Of a stretch of 64,000 nucleotides of DNA, positions 34,170 to 43,545 are shown piece after piece. Every line of letters begins with the position of its first letter. Positions within the stretch are counted from its first letter, which is position 1. The translations under genes were made by a program, and so were the position numbers. Where the stretch lies: NCBI RefSeq assembly GCF_051200825.1, contig NZ_CP195158.1, positions 682,001 through 746,000 on the forward strand, in the 5' to 3' direction. The DNA comes from Formosa sp030427735. Its GTDB lineage: Bacteria; Bacteroidota; Bacteroidia; Flavobacteriales; Flavobacteriaceae. The notes beneath the pieces were generated by a model. That model saw only the letters and a program-made list of their open reading frames with translations. It did no database searches and had not been told where the DNA came from.

Positions 34170-35630
34170 ATGAAAATAGTAAAACATATACCGTTTATAA
34201 TCGCCATACTTTTTATAAGTTCTGCATGTTCAGACTATGTGGATTATGAAGCGAAAGAGAATTTTGAAATTGTTGCAGATGCTTACTTCTATTCAAAAGA
34301 AGATTACGAATCTGCAGTGGTTGGTACCTACGATCCGCTACAATGGATGTATTTAAATGTATTGATAGGAGATATTGCATCAGAAAATTCATTTAGTGGA
34401 GGAGAAAGTGCAACAGATGTTATTGGTATTCAGGAAATAGATGAAATGCGCCATACGCCAACAAATGATAATTTAACGTCTATCTGGCGGTTTTTATACG
34501 AAGGCATAAATCGCGCTAATTATTTAGAAGAAAATAAAGATAAATTAGAATTTGATGGTAAAGAAGCTTTATATGGCGAAGTCTACTTTTTAAGAGCATA
34601 TTATTATTTCGAATTGGTAAAATTCTTTGGCGATGTGCCATTATTTACAGAACGCAGATTAACTGCGACCGATTCTGGAACTTTAGAACGTGCTTCTAAG
34701 GCAGATGTGTATGCGCAAATAGAGTTAGATTTATTAACGGCCATAAGTGCTTTGCCAAACACACAAAGTCAAAAAGGACGTGTTACCAAATATGCCGCCC
34801 AAGCTTTATTGGGTAAAGTGTATTTGTTTCAAGATAAGTTTGCCGAGTCTGCAAGTATGTTAGAAAACGTTATTGGCAATTATAGTTTAGTGCCAAATTA
34901 CCAAGATCAATTTTTAAAAGCTGGAGAAAACGGGCCAGAGTCTGTTTTCGAAGTGCAATATTCTAATGATTCAGAATGGTACGATTGGGATTTTGTTCCA
35001 CAGGGTACAGAAGGTAATTTTGGGGTCATTCATAATGGACCAAGAGCATTCTCTGGACCAGAATATGCAACAGGTTGGAGCTTTAATCTGCCAACGCCAA
35101 CTCTAGTAGCAACTTTCGATGATGGCGATTCTAGAAAAGAAGCCTCCATTTTAGATATAGAAGCTTTTGCTGCAGAAACAGGAGCATCGTATGCAGAAGG
35201 CTATAAACATACTGGCTATTATAATAAAAAATACATCCCGCGAGCAGGAGAAAGCGGTGCACAAACCGAATTAAATTACTTAACCAATTACCGCGCAATT
35301 CGCTATGCAGATGTATTATTAATGGCTGCCGAAGCAAATAATAGAAACGGTAATGATACTAAAGCTTTAGACTACTTAAATCAAGTTGTAGAGAGGGCTT
35401 TCGGGAATACAGATCATAATATAACAGCTTCAGGAAATACTTTAACCCAATTAATTTGGGAGCAAAGAAACTTAGAGCTAAGTATGGAAGGACATCACTT
35501 TTTCGATTTGGTGAGAACTAATCAAGCTGCAAATGTTATCGAAGGATTTACAGCTGGTAAGCACGAAGTTTTCCCTATTCCGCAACAGGAAATTGATATT
35601 TCGGGACTAACTCAAAATCCAGGATACTAA
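34170..35630 (+). CDS. susD: SusD/RagB-type glycan-binding lipoprotein
   Basis: A 486-aa lipoprotein (lipobox 'FISSAC', Cys20), mainly helical with TPR-like units ('GEVYFLRAYYYFELVKFFGD', 'AAQALLGKVYLFQDKFAESA') and the SusD C-terminal hallmarks 'RAIRYADVLLMAAEANNR' and 'HHFFDLVRTNQA', ending 'EVFPIPQQEIDISGLTQNPGY'-like (PIP motif). It caps SusC and delivers oligosaccharides. Its stop codon at 35630 lies 27 bp before the start chosen for the next gene. Confidence 0.95.
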   Translation: MKIVKHIPFIIAILFISSACSDYVDYEAKENFEIVADAYFYSKEDYESAVVGTYDPLQWMYLNVLIGDIASENSFSGGESATDVIGIQEIDEMRHTPTNDNLTSIWRFLYEGINRANYLEENKDKLEFDGKEALYGEVYFLRAYYYFELVKFFGDVPLFTERRLTATDSGTLERASKADVYAQIELDLLTAISALPNTQSQKGRVTKYAAQALLGKVYLFQDKFAESASMLENVIGNYSLVPNYQDQFLKAGENGPESVFEVQYSNDSEWYDWDFVPQGTEGNFGVIHNGPRAFSGPEYATGWSFNLPTPTLVATFDDGDSRKEASILDIEAFAAETGASYAEGYKHTGYYNKKYIPRAGESGAQTELNYLTNYRAIRYADVLLMAAEANNRNGNDTKALDYLNQVVERAFGNTDHNITASGNTLTQLIWEQRNLELSMEGHHFFDLVRTNQAANVIEGFTAGKHEVFPIPQQEIDISGLTQNPGY

Positions 35631-35656
35631 TGCAAACAAAACTAAAATTAAGAAAG

Positions 35657-37819
35657 ATGAAAAGATTACAATACGTTTTAGGTGTTGCGCTCTTAATTAC
35701 TGCTATTTGGAGTTGTACCAACGATGATTTTGGGAGTACAGAATTTTTAGAAACCGCCCAAGCGCCATCTAATTTATCAGCATTATTTAACGTAACGCAA
35801 GACAATACAGGATTCGTTACCATTACACCCAACGCAGAAGGCGCTGTTGCCTACGATGTGGCTTTTGGTGACGGAAATACTACCGCATCGAAAGTGAAAC
35901 AAGGTGAGAGTATTTCGCATACTTATGCCGAAGGAACTTATCAAGTTAAACTTATTGGATACGGCATTACCGGACTAACATCCGAAACGGAATTGCCTTT
36001 AGTAGTATCATTTAAGGCACCAGAAAATTTAGAAGTGACTATAGAAAATGATGTCTCAGTGTCTAAAAAAGTGAATGTCACCGCAACAGCAGATTATGCT
36101 ATGACTTTTGATGTTTATTTTGGAGAAGCAGGTAAAGACGATCCCGTAAGTGCTAATATTGGTGACGTGGCTTCGTATGTGTATCAAGAGGCTGGAACAT
36201 ATACCATTCGCGTGGTAGCAAAAAGTGCAGCAATAGAAACTACAACATATACGCAAGAGTTTGAAGTTACGGCCATTTTACAACCGGTAGCATCGGCTCC
36301 AACGCCAAAAGCACGTCAAGAAGGCGATGTCATTTCGGTATATAGCAATGCGTATACAAACATAGAAGGTTCCAACTACAATCCAGATTGGGGACAATCT
36401 GGTCAAGGGAGTAGTTATGCCGAATATGATTTAAATGGCGACATTATGTTGCAGTACATTAATTTAAGTTATCAAGGTATCGATTTAGGTGCGCCTGTAA
36501 ATGCTGTGCCAATGGAGTATCTTCATATCGATGTTTGGACAGCAGATGTATCTTCTATAGATATCTTTCCGTTGCCAGCAGGAGTTCAGCCAGATCAAGA
36601 ACGATTTGTGACTAAAGAATTGGTGCCTAACGAATGGAATAGTATCGATATTCCTTTAACCGAATTTACAGATCAGGGATTAGCTTTAGATAATTTAGCT
36701 CAGTTTAAATTTGTTGGTAACCCTTGGGCGGCAGGAACGGTGTTTGTAGATAATTTATACTTCTATAAAGCACCTACAGAATCTGTAGAAATGCCTATTA
36801 CATTCGAGTCTTCAACACTTAATTATGCATGGTCGGGCTTTGGTGATGCTAATTTTGGGCCTATAGACGCTGGTGTGATTTCAAATCCCGATCAGTCTGG
36901 TAATAATACATCGGCACATGTGGTTAAAATAAATAAACCATCTGGAGCGCAAGTATGGGCAGGAGCTAGTATCGATTTAGGGGCAAGACAAGATTTTTCT
37001 GAAGGCACTACGGTTAACGTATTAGTGTGGTCGCCAAGAGCAGGCACACCAATCATGTTTAAAATGGAAGACTCTATGTCTGCACCAGATGGTAACGGAA
37101 ATCCGTCGGTGTTTGTAGAGGTTCTTTCCGAAACTACTGTGGCTAACCAGTGGGAAATGCTGCGTTTTGATCTTACAACATTTGAAGCTTTCAACACATC
37201 AAATAATTACGATCGTGTTATTCTTTTTCCAGACTTCGGAAATGTAGGCCTAGGTGAAGATTTTTATTTTGATGATATTAAAATTGAAGGTACAGGAGAA
37301 GCAGGAATTACATTTCCAATTACTTTTGAATCTACAAGTTTAGAATATGCTTGGAATGGCTTTGGTGATGCTAATTTTGGTGCCATAAATGCAGGAGTAA
37401 TTGATAATCCCGATGCGACTGGCGAAAATATATCATCAAAAGTAACACATATTAACAAGCCAACAGGCGGACAAGTATGGGCGGGAGCAAGTTTGGATCT
37501 TGCCGGAGCAGCCGATTTTTCTTCAGGTAATACAACTATAAAAGTTAAAGTTTGGTCGCCACGATCGGGTGTGCCTATCATGTTTAAAATGGAAGATTCT
37601 ACATCCGAACCCGATGGTAACGGCAACCCTTCGGTATTTGTAGAGGTACTGAGCGAAACAACTGTTGCAAATCAATGGGAGGAATTAAGTTTCGACTTAA
37701 CAAAATTTGAAGCCTTCAGCACTTCTAATACATACGATCGCGTTATTCTGTTTCCAGATTTCGGAAATATTGGTGACAACGAAGACTTCTATTTTGATGA
37801 CATCATACAAACAAATTAA
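35657..37819 (+). CDS. Surface glycan-binding lipoprotein with duplicated module
   Basis: A 720-aa lipoprotein (ATG at 35657; lipobox 'AIWSC', Cys20). Residues 30-210 hold two PKD-like Ig folds ('VAYDVAFGDGNTTASKVKQG', 'FDVYFGEAGKDDPVSANIGD'), residues about 215-380 a carbohydrate-binding-like beta-sandwich, and residues about 385-720 two tandem copies of a roughly 165-residue module sharing 'FESS.LEYAW.GFGDANFG', 'INKPSG.QVWAGAS.DL', 'WSPR.G.PIMFKMEDS' and 'VFVEVLSETTVANQWE'. It probably holds beta-glucan at the cell surface for SusCD (SusE/F analogue). No catalytic motif is seen. The start at 35630 (overlapping the SusD stop) is less good because the signal peptide fits the inner Met. Confidence 0.85.
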   Translation: MKRLQYVLGVALLITAIWSCTNDDFGSTEFLETAQAPSNLSALFNVTQDNTGFVTITPNAEGAVAYDVAFGDGNTTASKVKQGESISHTYAEGTYQVKLIGYGITGLTSETELPLVVSFKAPENLEVTIENDVSVSKKVNVTATADYAMTFDVYFGEAGKDDPVSANIGDVASYVYQEAGTYTIRVVAKSAAIETTTYTQEFEVTAILQPVASAPTPKARQEGDVISVYSNAYTNIEGSNYNPDWGQSGQGSSYAEYDLNGDIMLQYINLSYQGIDLGAPVNAVPMEYLHIDVWTADVSSIDIFPLPAGVQPDQERFVTKELVPNEWNSIDIPLTEFTDQGLALDNLAQFKFVGNPWAAGTVFVDNLYFYKAPTESVEMPITFESSTLNYAWSGFGDANFGPIDAGVISNPDQSGNNTSAHVVKINKPSGAQVWAGASIDLGARQDFSEGTTVNVLVWSPRAGTPIMFKMEDSMSAPDGNGNPSVFVEVLSETTVANQWEMLRFDLTTFEAFNTSNNYDRVILFPDFGNVGLGEDFYFDDIKIEGTGEAGITFPITFESTSLEYAWNGFGDANFGAINAGVIDNPDATGENISSKVTHINKPTGGQVWAGASLDLAGAADFSSGNTTIKVKVWSPRSGVPIMFKMEDSTSEPDGNGNPSVFVEVLSETTVANQWEELSFDLTKFEAFSTSNTYDRVILFPDFGNIGDNEDFYFDDIIQTN

Positions 37820-37830
37820 AATTAAGACAC

Positions 37831-39444
37831 ATGAAAAACTCTAAATATATGTTCGGTTTAATATTTTGCATGCTTGCTTTTTTTACGAGTTGCGACGACG
37901 AGAATTACGAATTTGGTGATTTGCAAGCACCTTCCAACGTACAAATTACAGCTGAGGTTGTTGGTGCAGATGCAGATAACCCGTATGGTGATGGTAGCGG
38001 ACAAGTAAATTTTAAAGCCTCTGCAGATCACGTAATAACCTATAAGTACATTTATGAAGGTGCAGGTAGTATGGCACCTAATGGCGAAATGCAATATAAC
38101 TTTGGTAAAACAGGCGTGTTTACCTATACAGTAACTGTAGAGGCCATTGGTAAAGGCGGATTAAGCTCTACAGCATCAACACAGGTTGAGGTATTGGCGT
38201 TGTACGCACCACCTGCAGATTTAATTACAGACTTAACGGGAGATGGTTCTAAGAGCTGGCGTGTTAAGGCAGAAACTGCAGGTCATTTTGGTGTTGGTCC
38301 ACCTGATGAAACTTCTCCTATTTGGTGGAGCGCTGCGCCATACGATAAGGAAGGCTTAGGTGCTTACGACGATGTGATAACTTTTAATGTAGATGGTACC
38401 GTAAATTATAAAACAAACGGGACTATGTATGGACAATCCGGCCCTCTAGATTCAGATTTTGGTATTGCTAACCAAACACCAAATGGAGATAGTGAATATG
38501 TGAATTATCCGGTAGACGACTTTAATGATACCTGGTCTTTATCTGCACCTGGTGGGCAAGAAACATTAACCTTTGCAGATAAAGGGTATCATGGCTTTTA
38601 TGTAGGGGGTTCGCATAGTTATGCCATTATTTCCAGAACAAGTACCGATTTGGTTTTAAGAACGGTAGGAGCAGATTCTAACGGTTGGTTTGTTATTTTA
38701 ACTTCGGAAGAAGAATCTCCATCTCCAGAAGATCCAGATTATACCAACCTTATTTGGGAAGATAATTTTGATGAAGCAGGTGCGCCAGACCCAACAAAAT
38801 GGGGGTATAATATTGGTACAGGAGACAATGGTTGGGGGAACAACGAGTTACAATATTATACAGATAGAGCAGACAATGTTATTGTAGAAGATGGCCTGTT
38901 AAAAATTACGGCTAAAAAAGAAACGTATCAAGGTGCTAACTATACGTCGGCTAGACTAAAAACACAAGGTTTATTCGAGTTTACTTATGGGCGTATAGAT
39001 GTGCGAGCAAAGTTAGCTGGCGGAACGGGAACTTGGCCCGCGATTTGGACTTTAGGAGCGAATATAGACACCGAAGGTTGGCCTAAATGTGGTGAGATTG
39101 ATATCATGGAGTATTCAGGGCACACACCAGGGCAAGTATCTTCTGCTATTCATACGCCTTCCAGCTACGGAGATACTGTGAATTACAAAGCGACAAGTAT
39201 AGAAAATGAAACATCGGAGTTTCATGTGTATTCTTTAATATGGTCCGAAAATCAATTGAGTTTTTTAATTGATGATGTAAAGTTTTACTCCTATAATCCT
39301 ACGTTAACCGAAGATACTTGGCCTTTCTCAAAAGATCAATTCATCATTTTAAATGTAGCTATGGGTGGTACTTTAGGTGGCGATGTCGCCCCTGAATTTA
39401 CAACATCTACCATGGAGATAGATTATGTGAAAGTATTTCAATAA
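37831..39444 (+). CDS. GH16 endo-beta-1,3-glucanase (laminarinase-type) lipoprotein
   Basis: A 537-aa lipoprotein (lipobox 'FFTSC', Cys21). An N-terminal PKD-like domain and a beta-rich middle domain ('SKSWRVKAETAGHFGVGPPD', about residues 130-290) precede a GH16 catalytic domain (about 305-537). Catalytic acids are visible in 'CGEIDIMEYSG': nucleophile Glu422, assisting Asp424 and acid/base Glu427, the E-x-D-x-x-E of laminarinases. Trp-rich flanks ('GTWPAIWTLGANI') form the substrate cleft. It cuts internal beta-1,3-glucan bonds, probably at the cell surface. 11-bp gap to the previous gene. Confidence 0.93.
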   Translation: MKNSKYMFGLIFCMLAFFTSCDDENYEFGDLQAPSNVQITAEVVGADADNPYGDGSGQVNFKASADHVITYKYIYEGAGSMAPNGEMQYNFGKTGVFTYTVTVEAIGKGGLSSTASTQVEVLALYAPPADLITDLTGDGSKSWRVKAETAGHFGVGPPDETSPIWWSAAPYDKEGLGAYDDVITFNVDGTVNYKTNGTMYGQSGPLDSDFGIANQTPNGDSEYVNYPVDDFNDTWSLSAPGGQETLTFADKGYHGFYVGGSHSYAIISRTSTDLVLRTVGADSNGWFVILTSEEESPSPEDPDYTNLIWEDNFDEAGAPDPTKWGYNIGTGDNGWGNNELQYYTDRADNVIVEDGLLKITAKKETYQGANYTSARLKTQGLFEFTYGRIDVRAKLAGGTGTWPAIWTLGANIDTEGWPKCGEIDIMEYSGHTPGQVSSAIHTPSSYGDTVNYKATSIENETSEFHVYSLIWSENQLSFLIDDVKFYSYNPTLTEDTWPFSKDQFIILNVAMGGTLGGDVAPEFTTSTMEIDYVKVFQ

Positions 39445-39455
39445 AAGAGACAGTA

Positions 39456-41750
39456 ATGAATAAAAAGTTAAATAAAATAGTGTTTTACAGTGCTATGGCC
39501 TTATTTGTAGGCCGTGGCAGTAACATGCTAGCACAACAATCTCGCAGTGAAATTGCTTTAGAAAAGAAAGTAGACTCGGTATTGGCATTAATGACGCTTA
39601 AAGAAAAAATCGGACAGTTAAATCAGTACAACGGCAGTTGGGATGTGACAGGTGTGCCTTCGGACATAGATAATAAAACCAAACTCGAAAAGTTGAAAAA
39701 CGGAGAGGTTGGCTCTATGTTAAATGTATTAACTGCCGAAGCTACGCGTGATGCACAGCGTTTGGTTATGGAACATTCACGGTTAAAAATTCCATTAATT
39801 TTTGGCTACGACGTTATTCACGGGTACAAAACTATGTTTCCAATTCCGTTAGGAGAAAGTGCGAGTTGGGATTTAGATGCTATGAAGAAAAGTGCCGAAA
39901 TTGCAGCAAAAGAAGCAGCAGCTTCAGGGTTGCATTGGACTTTTGCTCCTATGCTAGATGTATCTCGCGATGCCCGTTGGGGACGTATTATGGAAGGTTC
40001 AGGAGAAGACCCGTACTTAGCGAGTGTTATTGGTGTAGCCAGAATACAAGGGTTTCAAGGTAACGATTTGTCAAATCCATTTACTATAGCAGCCTGTGCT
40101 AAACATTTTGCTGGTTATGGTTTTGCCGAAGCTGGCCGCGATTATAATACCGTAAATATAGGAGAACATGAATTGCATAATGCTATTTTGCCTCCCTTTA
40201 AAGCCGCGTCTAAAGCCGGGGTTGCAACCTTTATGAATGCGTTTAATGATGTAGATGGTGTTCCTGCAACGGCCAGTACATATTTACAACGTAAACTATT
40301 AAAAGAGCAGTGGGGTTTTGATGGGTTTGTAGTTTCCGATTGGGGGTCGATTGCCGAGTTAATTCCTCATGGGGTGGCAAAAGATAAATTACAAGCTGCA
40401 AATATAGCTATTCATGCGGGTAGCGATATGGATATGGAAGGACGTGTATACGAAGCGAGTTTAAAAACTTTGGTAGATAATAACTCTGTTGATATTGCTT
40501 TAATAGATGATGCCGTAAAACGTGTGTTACGTGTGAAATTCCGTTTAGGTTTGTTTGACGATCCTTATAGGTATAGCAATACAAAACGCGAAAAAGAACA
40601 GGTTTTAACAAAAGAGCATTTAGGGATAGCACGGGATGTTGCCAAAAAATCTATTGTATTGCTGAAAAATGAAAGTAATATGTTGCCTCTTAAAAAGAAG
40701 CTAAATAGTATTGCTGTAATTGGGCCTTTAGCAAACGATAAAGACACGCCAATTGGTAATTGGAGAGCGCAAGGAGAGAAAAATTCGGCTGTTTCGGTGT
40801 TAGAAGGCATTAAAGAAGCCATTGATGGTAAAACAAAAATCAACTATGCAAAAGGGGCTGAGTTGTCGATTGGGGCACGTTCATTTTTACAGCCCTTAAC
40901 TATAAATACAACAGATACATCTGGATTTGATGAGGCCGTAGCAGCAGCAAAACAATCGGAAGTTGTGGTTATGGTTTTAGGCGAAGATGCTTTTCAATCT
41001 GGAGAAGGTAGAAGTCAGTCGCAAATTGGCTTTGCTGGGGTTCAGCAAGATTTATTAGAGGCCGTTTATGCCGTAAATAAAAACATGGTTTTGGTATTGA
41101 TGAATGGTAGACCAATGGAAATAACTTGGGCAGCAGCGCATGTACCTAGTATTTTAGAAGTTTGGCAATTAGGGTCTGAGCATGGTCATGCCGTAGCCGA
41201 TGTGCTTTTTGGGGATTACAATCCATCGGGGAAATTACCCGTGTCTTTTCCTAGAGCAGTTGGTCAAGAACCATTTTATTACAACCATAAAAACACAGGG
41301 CGTCCTTTTGCAAATGGCGAGGTAACGTTTTCGCATCATAACGACGTGGATAATTCGGCCTTATTTCCGTTTGGATTTGGTTTAAGTTACACAACGTTTA
41401 AATATTCAGATATTACCTTATCAGCTTCAAAATTTAAAACAGGAGAACATATTACCGCTTCAGTAGCAATTACCAATACGGGTAAAGTGAAAGGGAGGGA
41501 AGTTGTGCAATTGTACGTTCGCGATCTGGTTGGTAGTTTAGCACGTCCAGTAAAAGAGTTGAAAGGGTTTGAGTTGGTAGATTTAAATCCGGGGGAAACA
41601 AAAACTGTAAGTTTTAATATTACCCCAGAGCAACTTCAATATTATACCGCCAATAAAAAATGGGAAACCGAACCAGGTATATTTCATGTGTTTATTGGTT
41701 CAGATGCTACGGTTAAGACATTTAAACCACTAGAATTTGTAAATGATTAG
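39456..41750 (+). CDS. GH3 beta-glucosidase
   Basis: A 764-aa exported enzyme (signal peptide to about residue 27). The GH3 N domain has 'GHYD'-type features and the nucleophile Asp295 in 'GFVVSDWGSI'; the alpha/beta sandwich domain follows ('SIAVIGPLANDKDTPIGNWR', 'VVMVLGEDAFQSGEGRSQSQ') and the FnIII-like C-terminal domain ('HITASVAITNTGKVKGREVV', 'GFELVDLNPGETKTVSF'). Close to BglX. It removes glucose from imported laminarin oligosaccharides in the periplasm. Last gene of the operon (11 bp after GH16). Confidence 0.94.
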   Translation: MNKKLNKIVFYSAMALFVGRGSNMLAQQSRSEIALEKKVDSVLALMTLKEKIGQLNQYNGSWDVTGVPSDIDNKTKLEKLKNGEVGSMLNVLTAEATRDAQRLVMEHSRLKIPLIFGYDVIHGYKTMFPIPLGESASWDLDAMKKSAEIAAKEAAASGLHWTFAPMLDVSRDARWGRIMEGSGEDPYLASVIGVARIQGFQGNDLSNPFTIAACAKHFAGYGFAEAGRDYNTVNIGEHELHNAILPPFKAASKAGVATFMNAFNDVDGVPATASTYLQRKLLKEQWGFDGFVVSDWGSIAELIPHGVAKDKLQAANIAIHAGSDMDMEGRVYEASLKTLVDNNSVDIALIDDAVKRVLRVKFRLGLFDDPYRYSNTKREKEQVLTKEHLGIARDVAKKSIVLLKNESNMLPLKKKLNSIAVIGPLANDKDTPIGNWRAQGEKNSAVSVLEGIKEAIDGKTKINYAKGAELSIGARSFLQPLTINTTDTSGFDEAVAAAKQSEVVVMVLGEDAFQSGEGRSQSQIGFAGVQQDLLEAVYAVNKNMVLVLMNGRPMEITWAAAHVPSILEVWQLGSEHGHAVADVLFGDYNPSGKLPVSFPRAVGQEPFYYNHKNTGRPFANGEVTFSHHNDVDNSALFPFGFGLSYTTFKYSDITLSASKFKTGEHITASVAITNTGKVKGREVVQLYVRDLVGSLARPVKELKGFELVDLNPGETKTVSFNITPEQLQYYTANKKWETEPGIFHVFIGSDATVKTFKPLEFVND

Positions 41751-41790
41751 TAATGATCTAATTAATAGCTAGTTTTGTTTTTTTATCATT

Positions 41791-41943
41791 GGGGCTGTCC
41801 AAAAAAGTTAATTTTTCGTCAATCTGAATTTATTTAACTTCGTTGAATCTTTGATTTCAGATTCTCATTATTGTTGATTTTCAATATGATGAGATTCTGT
41901 GTCAAGCACGGAATGACGCACTTTTAAACTTTTAGACAGCCTC
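41791..41943. repeat. MITE/REP-like element with terminal inverted repeats
   Basis: GGGGCTGTCCAAAAAAGTT at the left and AACTTTTAGACAGCCTC at the right are near-perfect complements, bounding about 153 bp. Inside are a shorter inverted pair around CAGATTCTCAT and ATGAGATTCTG, and the segment CGTCATTCCGTGCTTGACAC (reverse strand). The internal part is homologous to the element at 61846-61932. It separates two convergent genes and has no coding frame. Confidence 0.75.
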
Positions 41944-41967
41944 TTTGTGTTTTAAAAGTACCGATTG

Positions 41968-43329
41968 TTATATCGTCATAGAAAACAATTTGGTTTCTGG
42001 TTTGTTTTCATGAAGTTTTAAATCGAATGCCATACAAATATTTCTAATAAACATGCGGCCCTTTTCTTTTACCACTAAACCATTGTCGTTAATAGTTAAT
42101 AGCTGGTCAGCTTCCATTTCTTTTAAACGAGAAATAATATCTGGTAAAGCGTCCATTTGCAAGCTAGGGTTTTGCCAAGACGTTTTTAGATGACACATAA
42201 TATTTAAAATATGTTGGCGCACAATTAAATCTTGTTCAGAAAGTAAATGACCTCTGTATATAGGGAACTCATTGGCATTAAGTTTAGCGTAATAATCGTC
42301 TATTTTCTTTTCATTTTGAGCAAAACTATACCACGAATCACTTATAGATGATACTCCCAAACCAATCATAAGCTGGGTTTTTCCAGACGTATATCCCATA
42401 AAATTCCGATGAAGCGTTTTGTTGGTCATTGCCTTGTACATACTGTCTGTTGGTAAAGCAAAATGGTCCATGCCAATCTCTACATAACCCGCATCAAAAA
42501 AGAGTTGTTTGCCAAGCTCGTATAAATGTCTTTTTTGGTCGTCTTTGGGTAAATCATTTTCATTAAACCCGCGTTGTCCGTTACCTTTTATCCACGGCAC
42601 GTGGGCATAGCTGTAATAGGCTATACGATCTGGTTTAAGAGCAACTGTTTTGTTAATGGTGTCGCGAATGCTTTGTTCGGTCTGGAAGGGCAATCCAAAA
42701 ATTAAATCGTGACTAACAGAAGTATAACCGATAGTTCTGGAATCTTCGGTAACCTGTTTTACGGTGTCGAAATCTTGAATACGATGAATCGCTTTTTGTA
42801 CCGTCGGGTCGTAATCTTGAATGCCAAAACTATTACGTGTAAACCCTAAATCGAATAAAGTTTGTAGCTGTGTTTTGCTGGTGTAATTAGGATGTCCTTC
42901 AAAACTGAATTCAAAATCTTTAGCTTTATGTGCTGTTGTGAAAATTCCGTTAATAAGTCGTTTTAAGTGCTCTGCCGAAAAAAATGTAGGTGTGCCGCCT
43001 CCTAAGTGGATTTCTTTAATATTAGGTGTGTCACTAAATAAATCGCAATACATGCGCCATTCTTTCAGTACCATATCTATGTACGGTTCTTCTACGTTAT
43101 GCTGTTTTGTAATACGCTTATGGCAGGCACAAAACGTACATAAGCTTTCGCAAAACGGAAGGTGAATGTATAAACTAATACCTTCTGTAGTATTCGATTC
43201 TGTAAAGGAAGCTTTTAAAGTTGCTAACCAATCTTTTAAATCAATTCCATTTTTATCCCAATATGGTACAGTGGGGTAACTGGTATATCTTGGTCCTGGA
43301 ATGTTGTATTTTTGAATTAAACTAGGCAT
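41968..43329 (-). CDS. hemN: Oxygen-independent coproporphyrinogen III oxidase
   Basis: A 453-aa radical SAM enzyme that converts coproporphyrinogen III to protoporphyrinogen IX without oxygen. The conserved 'YIHLPFCESLCTFCACH' holds Cys60, Cys64, Cys67 and Cys69 (CX3CX2CXC). Further HemN motifs: 'EIHLGGGTPTFF', 'FGIQDYDPTVQKAIHR', 'DLIFGLPFQTEQ', and 'FMGYTSGKT' near the C-terminus, which marks true HemN rather than HemW. The length matches. Confidence 0.96.
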   Translation of the reverse strand: MPSLIQKYNIPGPRYTSYPTVPYWDKNGIDLKDWLATLKASFTESNTTEGISLYIHLPFCESLCTFCACHKRITKQHNVEEPYIDMVLKEWRMYCDLFSDTPNIKEIHLGGGTPTFFSAEHLKRLINGIFTTAHKAKDFEFSFEGHPNYTSKTQLQTLFDLGFTRNSFGIQDYDPTVQKAIHRIQDFDTVKQVTEDSRTIGYTSVSHDLIFGLPFQTEQSIRDTINKTVALKPDRIAYYSYAHVPWIKGNGQRGFNENDLPKDDQKRHLYELGKQLFFDAGYVEIGMDHFALPTDSMYKAMTNKTLHRNFMGYTSGKTQLMIGLGVSSISDSWYSFAQNEKKIDDYYAKLNANEFPIYRGHLLSEQDLIVRQHILNIMCHLKTSWQNPSLQMDALPDIISRLKEMEADQLLTINDNGLVVKEKGRMFIRNICMAFDLKLHENKPETKLFSMTI

Positions 43330-43367
43330 GCGTTTACGCTTTATTTTATAGGGAAAAAATCATTATA

Positions 43368-43375
43368 CAAATTTA
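43368..43375 (-). promoter_or_regulatory. Probable -7 element of hemN
   Basis: TAAATTTG on the minus strand fits TAnnTTTG, about 39 bp before the hemN ATG (43329). No clear -33 TTTG was found at the right spacing. Confidence 0.4.
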
Positions 43376-43481
43376 CGATTATTTTGGGCCGTGATAAAGC
43401 TTTAAACCACTATAAGTTTGTATTATATTACAGATAAATACGATTTACCATTGAAAAAAGAGAGAAGGCAAAAAATAAGCG

Positions 43482-43489
43482 TACTTTTG
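43482..43489 (+). promoter_or_regulatory. Probable -7 element of the DEAD-box helicase gene
   Basis: TACTTTTG matches TAnnTTTG and leaves a 5' leader of about 50 nt before the ATG at 43546, enough for the cold-shock-type leader control seen for some such helicases. The -33 element is not evident. Confidence 0.45.
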
Positions 43490-43545
43490 CAACTTCATTA
43501 AAGATGATATTATAAACACAATGTTATCTTTTGCAATTATAATTT

